Below are positions 56,461-64,000 of a stretch of DNA of 64,000 nt, one piece after another. Within the stretch, counting starts at the first letter, position 1. Each line of letters starts with the position of its first letter. Origin of the DNA: Wolbachia endosymbiont of Ctenocephalides felis wCfeF (GTDB taxonomy: Bacteria > Pseudomonadota > Alphaproteobacteria > Rickettsiales > Anaplasmataceae). The position numbers and the translations under genes are program-made. The stretch covers positions 277,150-341,149 of the forward strand of contig CP116767.1 of NCBI GenBank assembly GCA_028571325.1, in the 5' to 3' direction. The notes under the pieces are model-generated. The model saw only the letters and a program-made list of their open reading frames with translations. It made no database searches and had not been told where the DNA came from.

Positions 56461-57138
56461 ATGCATTATAAAAAGTTTTTTTCAGCAACCGCTTTAGTGA
56501 CGTTGCTAAGTTTATCAAACGCTGCTTTTTCAGATCCTGTTGGTCCAATAGCTGATGAAGAAACTAGCTACTACATTCGCCTGCAGTACAATGGCGAATT
56601 TTTACCTTTTAAAACAGAAATCAAGGGTATTGAGTATAAAAAAGGTGATAAAGATCAAGATCCTTTGAAAGCATCTTTTATAGCTGGTGGTGGTGCATTT
56701 GGTTATAAAATGGATGATATCAGAGTTGATATCGAAGGGCTCTATTCGCAGCTAAGCAAGAACGATATTAAAGATGCAACATTTACACCAGATGCTGCAG
56801 ACAATTTAACAGCAATTTCAGGACTAGTTAACGTGTATTACGATGTGGCAATTGAAGATATGCCTATCACTCCATATGTTGGTGTTGGTCTTGGTGCAGC
56901 ATATCTCAGTAATCCTTCTAAAGCTGACGCAGTTAAGGATCAGAAAGGATTTGGTTTTGCTTATCAAGCAAAAGCTGGTGTTAGTTATGACGTAACTCCA
57001 GAAATCAAACTCTTTGCTGGAGCTCGTTATTTCGGTTCTTATGGTGCTAAGTTTGATGCAACAACTAAGGATGATGGTAAAATAAAGGTTCTTTACAGCA
57101 CTATTGGTGCAGAAGCTGGAGTAGCATTTAACTTCTAG
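56461..57138 (+). CDS. wsp: Wolbachia surface protein
   Basis: The major surface antigen of Wolbachia. The 225-residue protein has a signal peptide (1-23, ...SNAAFS), mature start DPVGPIADEETSYYIRLQYN, then an outer-membrane beta-barrel with conserved SFIAGGGAFGYKMDDIRVD and YVGVGLGAAYLS blocks and final Phe (FNF). Between these lie the hypervariable loops (for example KTEIKGIEYKKGDKDQDP, about 44-62). The frame is open 14 codons upstream but the ATG at 56461 is the true start. This gene is the marker used in Wolbachia typing. Confidence 0.98.
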   Translation: MHYKKFFSATALVTLLSLSNAAFSDPVGPIADEETSYYIRLQYNGEFLPFKTEIKGIEYKKGDKDQDPLKASFIAGGGAFGYKMDDIRVDIEGLYSQLSKNDIKDATFTPDAADNLTAISGLVNVYYDVAIEDMPITPYVGVGLGAAYLSNPSKADAVKDQKGFGFAYQAKAGVSYDVTPEIKLFAGARYFGSYGAKFDATTKDDGKIKVLYSTIGAEAGVAFNF

Positions 57139-57164
57139 TCCATCTTAGCAGCTCTTCTTGTTGT

Positions 57165-57250
57165 CCCAGTTTTGTCATTCAAGTAACTGGTGCTGGGACC
57201 TAGAAAAAAGAAATGTGGATTCCAGTGTTTTTAAGCACTGGAATGGCATC
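57165..57250. repeat. Palindromic element after wsp
   Basis: GTCATTCAAGTAAC...TGGATTCCAGTG and ...AGCACTGGAATGGCATC form paired ends. It is part of the 276-bp gap before rpoH and could act as a terminator of wsp. Confidence 0.7.
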
Positions 57251-57414
57251 ATTTATTTTGGCTGCTTTAGTTTGCAGTTGTGTGTTGACAGCCAGTGCTA
57301 AGGCATCTGAAGCCCTAGTTGAGTGCAGAGATATACATACTTTTTTAAATTAAATCTTGAATTTTTGCTGGAAAATCAATATATTATATGTATGGAGTTT
57401 TAATTTAAGTTGTT

Positions 57415-58308
57415 ATGTTAATCCCAACAGCAAGCTTATGTATTAACAGTAGCACTAATCTCACGCAGTATATTGCTGAGGTGCGAAAATTTCCTATGCT
57501 TTCCCAAGAAGAAGAAGTACAATTAGCAAAAAATTGGCACCAATACAAAGATATTTCTTCTGCTCATAAGCTGATTACCAGTCATTTGAATTTGGTAGTG
57601 AAAATTGCAATGAAGTTCAAAAACTATGGACTGCTGCTTATGGACTTGGTCATGGAAGGGAACATGGGTTTAATGCATGCAGTGAAAAAGTTTAATCCTG
57701 ATTTAGGGTTTCGCTTTTCAACTTATGCGGTGTGGTGGATTGAAGCTTCAATAAAAGACTTTATATTGAAGTCTTGGTCGTTTGTAAAAATAGGCACAAC
57801 GCAAGCGCAAAGAAAGCTATTTTTTAGTTTGCGTAAAATAAAAAAAAGAATTTTACAGTATACAAACAGAGAAGCTTTAACCAATGAAGAAATAAAAGCA
57901 ATATCCAATGAGCTTTCTGTATCTGAAGGAGATGTTGTACAGATGAGTTACCGTTTAGCTTGTAAGGATCAGTCGCTAAATAAGTGTATAAGGATAGGTG
58001 ATGACTCTAAAAAGGAGTTACAAGATATGATTCCATGTAACTCGATTAGTCAAGAAGTAACTTACCAAAATTATGAAGAGAAAGAATTAAAAGAAACAAT
58101 TTTAAACAATGCACTGGCAAGTCTTAATGAAAGGTCAAGAGACATCTTTATCAGCAGATATTTGTCTGAAGATACTCAAACTCTAGATGAGCTTAGTAAA
58201 AAATATGGTGTTTCAAGAGAAAGAATAAGACAGCTAGCTGAGCAGGCGATGAGTAAGGTAAGACAACATATACAATCGGAGAGTTTGAAATTTGGCTTGC
58301 ATGCGTAG
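57415..58308 (+). CDS. rpoH: Heat-shock sigma factor RpoH
   Basis: A 297-residue sigma-32. Region 2.1-2.4 reads LITSHLNLVVKIAMKF, GNMGLMHAVKKFNPDLGFRFSTYAVWWI; the RpoH box-like KTTQAQRKLFF appears as IGTTQAQRKLFFSLRK; region 4 ends YGVSRERIRQLAEQAMSKVRQ. Controls chaperones and the proteases such as lon and clpXP encoded nearby. The ATG at 57415 has no strong ribosome site. Confidence 0.96.
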   Translation: MLIPTASLCINSSTNLTQYIAEVRKFPMLSQEEEVQLAKNWHQYKDISSAHKLITSHLNLVVKIAMKFKNYGLLLMDLVMEGNMGLMHAVKKFNPDLGFRFSTYAVWWIEASIKDFILKSWSFVKIGTTQAQRKLFFSLRKIKKRILQYTNREALTNEEIKAISNELSVSEGDVVQMSYRLACKDQSLNKCIRIGDDSKKELQDMIPCNSISQEVTYQNYEEKELKETILNNALASLNERSRDIFISRYLSEDTQTLDELSKKYGVSRERIRQLAEQAMSKVRQHIQSESLKFGLHA

Positions 58309-58798
58309 GTTTTTTGTACTTTTAACATTTTTTTCAGTAGGCGCTCTCGCATCGGTTAGTGATGTGCAATTGAAAGAAAAATATAAAGATTGGCTTGTGT
58401 ATGCTGCATTAGAAGATGGGGAAAAAGTGTGCTACATCGTGTCTTATCCTAAGAAGAAAAGTGAACATTATACAGCTGATCGTAAGCCGTATGTAATGGT
58501 CAGTTATGTCGATAAAAAAGCAGACGAGGTCAGCGTTACCTCTGGTTTTCAGTATGATAAGGAACCTGTAGTTCTTAATGTCGATAAAAAAGTTAAATAT
58601 ACATTGCCCATAATACAGGGGAGTCTCGCGTGGGCAGAGCACACAAAAACAGACCAAGAGTTAATTCTCAGGATGAAGCAAGGATTATCAATGGTGGTCA
58701 ATGGAAAAACAAAAGCAGCAACCATTGATGACACTTATTCCCTACTTGGTTTTCAAAAGGCATATCAAAAAATGCACGATTTGTGCCACACAAAATAA
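58301..58798 (+). CDS. IalB-like exported protein
   Basis: A 165-residue protein with a signal peptide (RRFFVLLTFFSVGALA) and a fold like invasion-associated locus B of Bartonella (DWLVYAALEDGEKVCYIVSYPKK; LGFQKAYQKMHDLC). The function of the family in alphaproteobacteria is broad and not only invasion. The ATG at 58301 overlaps the rpoH stop by 8 bp, so it is likely co-transcribed with rpoH. Confidence 0.85.
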   Translation: MRRFFVLLTFFSVGALASVSDVQLKEKYKDWLVYAALEDGEKVCYIVSYPKKKSEHYTADRKPYVMVSYVDKKADEVSVTSGFQYDKEPVVLNVDKKVKYTLPIIQGSLAWAEHTKTDQELILRMKQGLSMVVNGKTKAATIDDTYSLLGFQKAYQKMHDLCHTK

Positions 58799-59090
58799 GC
58801 TATTTTTGCATCTATTCTGCACTAGACTCTTACATTATGGTAAGGAATTTTTAGGAGAAACGCAGACTAGCACCGCAGAATACTTGAAGTATTTGAGAAA
58901 CATAAGCAAGTTTCGACGCAAAATCAGAAAGCAGGTTATGCAAGAGATCTACTATGGTTTCTCATACCAAATTCCAATGGTAATAGGACAAATTAAAGGT
59001 ACTGTTTTGCCAGTCAACAATGGTATCATCCAAGTAACCCTTTTTTGTCATCCCAGTGCTCGACACTGGGATCTAGGATACTACTTTAGT

Positions 59091-59550
59091 TATAAATATT
59101 TAAGAAATTTACCAGACGAGAAAAAAAGCAAAAGAAGCCCCGTGGTGGCTAGTTATTTACTTTTGTGTCGAAATGTTGGCGTTTTTTTATCCTAAACGCT
59201 TAATAAGTGCGACTTAGCTGCTTTTTAATGCAACTTAACCTTAGCCATAAACGTTTAAGAAACTCACTAAGCAGAAAAAAAGCAAAAGAAACCCCGAGTA
59301 GCTAGTTATTCACTATCTATCTTATGATATTGGCGTTTTTGATGTCTTAAACGACTTATAAGCGCGTTTGAGCTTGTATAGGTAAAAAACCAGAAGTTTT
59401 AAAAAGACATGCAGTGCACATAGTGCGAAAAATTAAACATGAGACGCCAAATATGCTAAGTTTTTTTCTCATTTAATCTGCACAGACTGAAGATAAATAA
59501 TAGCTTCAGTTTCATTATAAGGATGACGGCGAAGGTTGTCAAGTAGTTTT
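59091..59550 (-). repeat. Dispersed promoter-bearing element, copy D
   Basis: Minus-strand copy, same blocks as A-C. Promoter TTGACA (59542-59537), 17 bp, TATAAT (59519-59514). It reads antisense toward the IalB-like gene. Confidence 0.75.
59514..59542 (-). promoter_or_regulatory. Perfect sigma-70 promoter in element copy D
   Basis: TTGACA-17-TATAAT on the minus strand. Confidence 0.7.
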
Positions 59551-59572
59551 TACTAAAATGATATTCAGTATG

Positions 59573-62032
59573 CTAATGCTTTAGTGTCTCTAAGCCAGAA
59601 AAATTATCGTCTTCATTCTTTACAGAGGAAGATGGTGCATTGCTTCCATTATCGCTTTCAATTGGAATAGTAGGCTGTATCAAAGCAATTTTTATAACCT
59701 CATCAATGTTCTTGACAAAAACTACGTTGATCTTTTCCTTAATATTTGCTGGGATTTCTTGCATATCCTTCTCATTTTCGCTAGGTATAATCACAGTTTT
59801 AATTGATACTCTGAGTGCTGCGAGTAACTTTTCTCTTAAGCCTCCAATAGCTAAAACTCTACCACGCAGTGTCACTTCACCTGTCATAGCAACACTTTTG
59901 TCAACTGGTATGTTTGTCATAAGAGAAACAATGGACGTGCATATTGCACTACCAGCAGAAGGTCCATCCTTTGGTACAGCGCCCTCAGGTAGATGCAAAT
60001 GTATATCATTGTTTTGAAATTTTTCAGGCTTTATGCCAAAGAATAGACAATTTGATCGAATATAACTATACGCGGCCTTTATGGATTCTTGCATAACCTC
60101 TCCAAGCTTCCCCGTATATTTTATTTCCCCCTTACCTGGAATCAAAACTGACTCTATCATTAAAATATCACCACCTGTTTCAGTGTAGGCTAGTCCAGTT
60201 ACTACCCCTACTAAACTCTCATTTTCTGCAATACCAAAGGTATATTTACGCACTCCTAAATAACCTTGTAAATCGTTAACTCCCACACATATTTTCTTAT
60301 TTTTACCTTCTAGTATTTCTTTCACTGCCTTTCTCATGAGCTTTGCAAGCTCCCTTTCCATACTGCGAACACCACTTTCACGTGTATATAAGCGTATCAA
60401 CTCATACAGCGCATCGTTAGTTATACTCCATTCTTTCTGGCGCAAGCCATGCTCTTGCTTTAATTTGGGAATTATATGATACTTAGCAATATTAATTTTT
60501 TCATCTTCTGTATAACCAGATAATTGTATAATTTCCATCCTATCATGCAAAGGGTGTGGTAAATTCAAGCTGTTTGCTGTAGCCACAAACATTACACTTG
60601 AAAGATCAAACTCAACTTCTAAGTAATGGTCCGTAAAGTGCTTATTGTGTTCAGTGTCCAAAACCTCAAGCAACGCAGATGCAGGGTCACCACGCGAATC
60701 AGAACCCATCTTATCTATTTCATCAAGTAAAAAAAGTGGGTTGCACGAATTAGCTTTTTTCATGTGTTGAATGACTTTGCCGGGCATTGAACCAATATAA
60801 GTTTTTCTATGGCCACGTATTTCAGATTCATCACGCACACCACCAAGAGCTATGCGAACAAAATCTCTTCCTACTGCCCTTGCCATAGACCTAGCTAAAG
60901 AAGTTTTACCAACACCAGGTGGTCCCAATAAGCAAAGTATAGGACCCTTGATCTCTTTTACTCTCTTTAACACTGCCAAAAACTCTATTATTCTATCTTT
61001 TACCTTCTCTATGCCATAATGATTCTCATCTAAGATTTTTTTAGCTGCACTTAAATTAATTTTTGCATCCTTGTATTTTCCCCATGGCAGATCAAGCAAC
61101 CAATACAAATAATTAGATATAACTGTAGCTTCAGGAGAAATGGGATTCATTTTCTTATATCTTTTCAACTCAGTTATAGCTTTCTCCCTTGCTTCCTGAG
61201 AAAGCTTTGTTTCATCTATCTTTTTTTCAAATTCATTTATTACATTTCCTTCTTCTCCATTCTCAAATTCGCCCAATTCTTTCTGTATAGCTTTCAATTG
61301 CTCATTGAGATAGTAAGCTTTCTGAGTGCTTTCAACTTGTGATTTAATTGTTTTATATAAACGGTTTTGTGCATTTAAAATGCTGATTTCTCTCTCAATA
61401 AAAGTAAAAGTCTTTCTTAAACGTTCCCCCGGACCATAAGTCTCAAGTATGCTTTGTTTATCTGATGCTTTTATATTCAAATATGAAACTATCGTGTCTA
61501 CAAGCAGATCAATTTCTTTGATCTGCTCAACGGGATTGACAATAATATCAGGCTGGTTTTTCTTGTTCAGTTTACACCAACTATCAAATGCACCTATAAC
61601 AGATCGCCTTAAAGCTTCCAGATCGACATTATCCTCATCTTCCTCGTATTCATGATAATTATCCAATTCTACTCTAGCCTGTAATAAAGTATAAGAGTCG
61701 ATATACTCAACAGCTCTTCCTCTGCTTACTCCTTGGATTACAACTTTTACCGCATTATCAGGCAATTTTATCAATGGTTGTACAATATTTGCTAGTACAC
61801 CTACTTCATAAAGATCTTGTGGCTCTGGGTTATCAATAGAGCCATCTTGCTGTGTCACAAGAAAAATCTTATTTTGGTGACTACTATTATTAATTGCATA
61901 CTCTAATGCATTAATAGATTTTTCTCTGCCTATAAATAAAGGTACCACTACACTTGGAAAAATTACTACATCTCTTAAAGGCAATACCGGCAATGTAGCA
62001 AAATTAGAGTCTATAGCATACTCAATGTTCAT
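59573..62032 (-). CDS. lon: ATP-dependent protease La
   Basis: An 819-residue Lon with N-terminal substrate domain (TLPVLPLRDVVIFPSVVVPLFIGR), AAA+ module (GPPGVGKT, LLDEIDKM) and protease domain with catalytic Ser in PKDGPSAGS and Lys in VAMTGEVTLRGRVLAIGGLR. Degrades misfolded and regulatory proteins in the cytosol. Downstream of clpX (21 bp). Confidence 0.97.
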   Translation of the reverse strand: MNIEYAIDSNFATLPVLPLRDVVIFPSVVVPLFIGREKSINALEYAINNSSHQNKIFLVTQQDGSIDNPEPQDLYEVGVLANIVQPLIKLPDNAVKVVIQGVSRGRAVEYIDSYTLLQARVELDNYHEYEEDEDNVDLEALRRSVIGAFDSWCKLNKKNQPDIIVNPVEQIKEIDLLVDTIVSYLNIKASDKQSILETYGPGERLRKTFTFIEREISILNAQNRLYKTIKSQVESTQKAYYLNEQLKAIQKELGEFENGEEGNVINEFEKKIDETKLSQEAREKAITELKRYKKMNPISPEATVISNYLYWLLDLPWGKYKDAKINLSAAKKILDENHYGIEKVKDRIIEFLAVLKRVKEIKGPILCLLGPPGVGKTSLARSMARAVGRDFVRIALGGVRDESEIRGHRKTYIGSMPGKVIQHMKKANSCNPLFLLDEIDKMGSDSRGDPASALLEVLDTEHNKHFTDHYLEVEFDLSSVMFVATANSLNLPHPLHDRMEIIQLSGYTEDEKINIAKYHIIPKLKQEHGLRQKEWSITNDALYELIRLYTRESGVRSMERELAKLMRKAVKEILEGKNKKICVGVNDLQGYLGVRKYTFGIAENESLVGVVTGLAYTETGGDILMIESVLIPGKGEIKYTGKLGEVMQESIKAAYSYIRSNCLFFGIKPEKFQNNDIHLHLPEGAVPKDGPSAGSAICTSIVSLMTNIPVDKSVAMTGEVTLRGRVLAIGGLREKLLAALRVSIKTVIIPSENEKDMQEIPANIKEKINVVFVKNIDEVIKIALIQPTIPIESDNGSNAPSSSVKNEDDNFSGLETLKH

Positions 62033-62053
62033 AATACATGCTCAAATTAATCA

Positions 62054-63331
62054 TTAACCTCCTGCTACAATATCCCCCTTGTTGCTATGATCGATCACTA
62101 CTTTTCCTGATTCCACCATCTCCTTAGTAACTACTATTGTACTACCTTCAAAACCCCCGTTTCCAACTGTATACATAACATCAAGCAAAAGTGACTCTAA
62201 AATAGCACGTAACATTCTTGCACCTGTTTTATAACTCATAGCCTTTTCAGCAATAGCTGATACTGCGTCATCTAAAAATTCAAGATTTACTTTGCTAAAC
62301 GCAAGTAATGCTTTGTATTGTTTTATTAGTGCATTCCTTGGCTCTATCAATACATGTACTAAATCTTCGTGATCTAACTCATCTAAAACAGCAGTTATTG
62401 GAACACGCCCTACGAACTCCGGTATCAAACCGAATTTAATCAAATCTTCGGGTTGAACATCGCGTAAAGCATTTTTTTTCCTTTGCTCTTTGGATTGACT
62501 GATATCTGCTCCAAAGCCAACTGATGTTCCTTTCTTTCTTGCTTCAATGATCTTATCTAAACCTTCAAAAGCTCCCCCACAAATAAACAGTATATTGTTA
62601 GTATCTACTTGTACAAATTCCTGTTGCGGGTGTTTCCGTCCTCCCTGTGGAGGAACATAAGCAACTGTGCCTTCCATAATCTTAAGCAGAGCTTGCTGGA
62701 CTCCTTCACCTGAAACGTCACGCGTTATCGAAGTACCTTCAGATTTTCTTGTGATTTTATCTATTTCATCTATAAACACTATACCACGTTGTGCCTTTGC
62801 AACATCATAATTTGCTGCTTGCAATAGACGCGATAACACGCTTTCCACATCATCACCTACATAACCTGCTTCAGTCAAAGTTGTTGCATCAGCCATAGCG
62901 AACGGCACATCTGAAACTTTAGCGAGTGTTTTTGCTAGCAAGGTTTTACCAGAACCAGTAGGACCAATGAGCATTACATTCGATTTTTCGATTTCAACAT
63001 CACTTATAGAGTGAAATTGTGCCATAGACTGACAATGGTTATACATCGCTACAGACAAAACATGTTGTGCATGTTCTTGACCAACAACATGCTTACTAAG
63101 AAAATTCTTTATATCTTCAGGTTTTTTTAGTAGTAACTTCACATCAGACATATAATCTGAATTAAATGCCCCACTTTTCTTTTGGCTTATTGCTCTATGA
63201 GATAACTCTATGCACTCATTGCAAATAAACACTTTCAACCCGTCTGAAGAATTAGTAATTAACTTATCTACTTCGTTTTGTGCTTTGTTGCAAAAAGAAC
63301 AGTAGTGTAAATCATCATTGTTATCCATCAA
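62054..63331 (-). CDS. clpX: ClpX ATPase subunit
   Basis: A 425-residue AAA+ unfoldase. The zinc-binding domain has C11, C14, C37 and C40; the P-loop is GPTGSGKT (123-130), Walker B FIDEIDK, and the pore/IGF loops are recognisable (IPEFVGR). Overlaps clpP by 4 bp (ATGA), so it is coupled to it. Confidence 0.97.
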   Translation of the reverse strand: MMDNNDDLHYCSFCNKAQNEVDKLITNSSDGLKVFICNECIELSHRAISQKKSGAFNSDYMSDVKLLLKKPEDIKNFLSKHVVGQEHAQHVLSVAMYNHCQSMAQFHSISDVEIEKSNVMLIGPTGSGKTLLAKTLAKVSDVPFAMADATTLTEAGYVGDDVESVLSRLLQAANYDVAKAQRGIVFIDEIDKITRKSEGTSITRDVSGEGVQQALLKIMEGTVAYVPPQGGRKHPQQEFVQVDTNNILFICGGAFEGLDKIIEARKKGTSVGFGADISQSKEQRKKNALRDVQPEDLIKFGLIPEFVGRVPITAVLDELDHEDLVHVLIEPRNALIKQYKALLAFSKVNLEFLDDAVSAIAEKAMSYKTGARMLRAILESLLLDVMYTVGNGGFEGSTIVVTKEMVESGKVVIDHSNKGDIVAGG

Positions 63332-63954
63332 TTCACCTTTTGTCCAACTCTAATACTTTCAATCTTAATATCTTTACGCTCAGCTATCACTCTGTCAACC
63401 AAGCCAATTTTCCTTGCTTCTTCAGGATCCATGAATTTATCTCTTTCCATCATTCTTTCAATTTGCTTCAGTGAACTTCCAGTATGCTTTTCATAAATCT
63501 GATTTAGTTTTTTCTTAATTCGCAAAATTTCATTAGCATGTATTTCTATATCAGTTGCCTGACCCTGATAACCACCAGACGGCTGATGTATCATAATTCT
63601 TGAATGAGGTAGAGAGTAACGCTTACCTTCTGTGCCAGCTGCAAGCAATAGAGAGCCCATAGATGCAGCTTGACCTATACACAAAGTTGAAACATCTGGT
63701 TTTATATACTGCATTGTATCATAGATCGACAAACCAGCAGTTACAATGCCACCTGGAGAGTTAATATACATATAAATGTCTTTATCGGGGTTTTCCGATT
63801 CTAAAAATAAAAGCTGTGCTACTATTACGCTGGCCATGTTGTCCTCAATAGGACCAGTTACAAAAATTATTCTTTCCTTCACTAACCTCGAATATATGTC
63901 ATAGGCACGTTCACCACGACTAGTTTGCTCAATTACAATTGGTATAAGAGTCAT
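63328..63954 (-). CDS. clpP: ClpP protease subunit
   Basis: A 208-residue serine protease with S98 (GQAASMGS), H123 (MIHQPSGG) and D172 (MERDKFM). First gene of clpP-clpX-lon here. The 46 bases upstream in the window (63955-64000) hold its leader. Confidence 0.97.
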   Translation of the reverse strand: MTLIPIVIEQTSRGERAYDIYSRLVKERIIFVTGPIEDNMASVIVAQLLFLESENPDKDIYMYINSPGGIVTAGLSIYDTMQYIKPDVSTLCIGQAASMGSLLLAAGTEGKRYSLPHSRIMIHQPSGGYQGQATDIEIHANEILRIKKKLNQIYEKHTGSSLKQIERMMERDKFMDPEEARKIGLVDRVIAERKDIKIESIRVGQKVN

Positions 63955-64000
63955 ACCTTTTCCTACTAAATATTATCAAATAATTCCTTTAACCCTTTCA

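Larger units (their letters stand above)
58799..59572. other. 774-bp gene-free stretch between the IalB-like gene and lon
   Basis: No supported gene. The left part has a fragment shared with 46955-47000 (AATAGGACAAATTAAAGG; TGCCAGTCAACAATG), palindromic-element ends at about 59048-59074, then element copy D. Confidence 0.55.

Noticed and set aside
58701..59195. 164-codon frame after the IalB-like gene
   Set aside because: It overlaps the end of the real gene in another frame and then reads through repeats.

Overview
The window is from an AT-rich obligate intracellular alphaproteobacterium of the genus Wolbachia. The clearest evidence is a complete wsp surface-antigen gene at 56461-57138. A second Wsp-like outer membrane protein, many copies of the Wolbachia palindromic element (core close to GTCATCCCAGTG / CACTGGGATCC), IS110 and IS481 insertion sequences, an ankyrin-repeat gene and the host-dependent gene set all agree. 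I did not assign a strain or supergroup.

Layout. 1-3555: tmk, a Wsp-family barrel gene, then a mobile-element graveyard in which an IS481 element has split an IS110 transposase gene. 3556-10586: an NDUFS4-like gene, an esterase, a YeeZ-like epimerase, a small membrane protein, the truB-rpsO-pnp cluster and rpe. 10770-13912: tRNA-Arg, an intact IS110 element with a well-folded leader RNA candidate, and a terminase gene cut off at its 5' end by that element. 14142-22656: rpmF-plsX-fabH, pepP, a 628-residue tandem-repeat protein and mnmG. 23469-27156: a small membrane protein, hflK, hflC and degP as one minus-strand operon. 27300-36474: a Ser/Pro-rich hypothetical protein, cutA overlapping tRNA-Gln, secD, a dicarboxylate/amino-acid symporter gene, pyrE and the ankyrin gene. 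36489-46938: ftsL/rsmH, an MFS transporter, obgE/eno/murC, rlpA, ruvAB and a large hypothetical protein. 47569-54110: lysC, folC, mlaC-like, a possible small RNA, a coq10/ratA-like gene, a dsbA-like gene, an O-methyltransferase and a glutathione S-transferase. 54207-58798: SRP RNA, dnaX, ybaB, wsp, rpoH and an IalB-like protein. 59573-63954: lon, clpX and clpP.

Together the genes cover nucleotide supply (tmk, pyrE), translation and RNA metabolism (rpsO, rpmF, pnp, truB, mnmG, two tRNAs, SRP RNA), lipid and peptidoglycan-precursor synthesis (plsX, fabH, lysC, murC, rsmH/ftsL, rlpA), protein quality control (HflKC, DegP, Lon, ClpXP, RpoH) and DNA maintenance (dnaX, ruvAB).

Three signals stand out beyond ordinary genes. 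First, a roughly 460-bp non-coding element occurs five times (22888, 30401, 34371, 47041, 59091), and every copy carries a consensus or near-consensus sigma-70 promoter with exactly 17-bp spacing. Second, palindromic repeats are inserted in frame inside murC, rsmH, mnmG, folC and the terminase fragment. Third, the leader of the intact IS110 element can fold into a closed RNA (11187-11351) with two G-U wobble pairs in a 13-pair stem, as expected for an IS110 bridge RNA.
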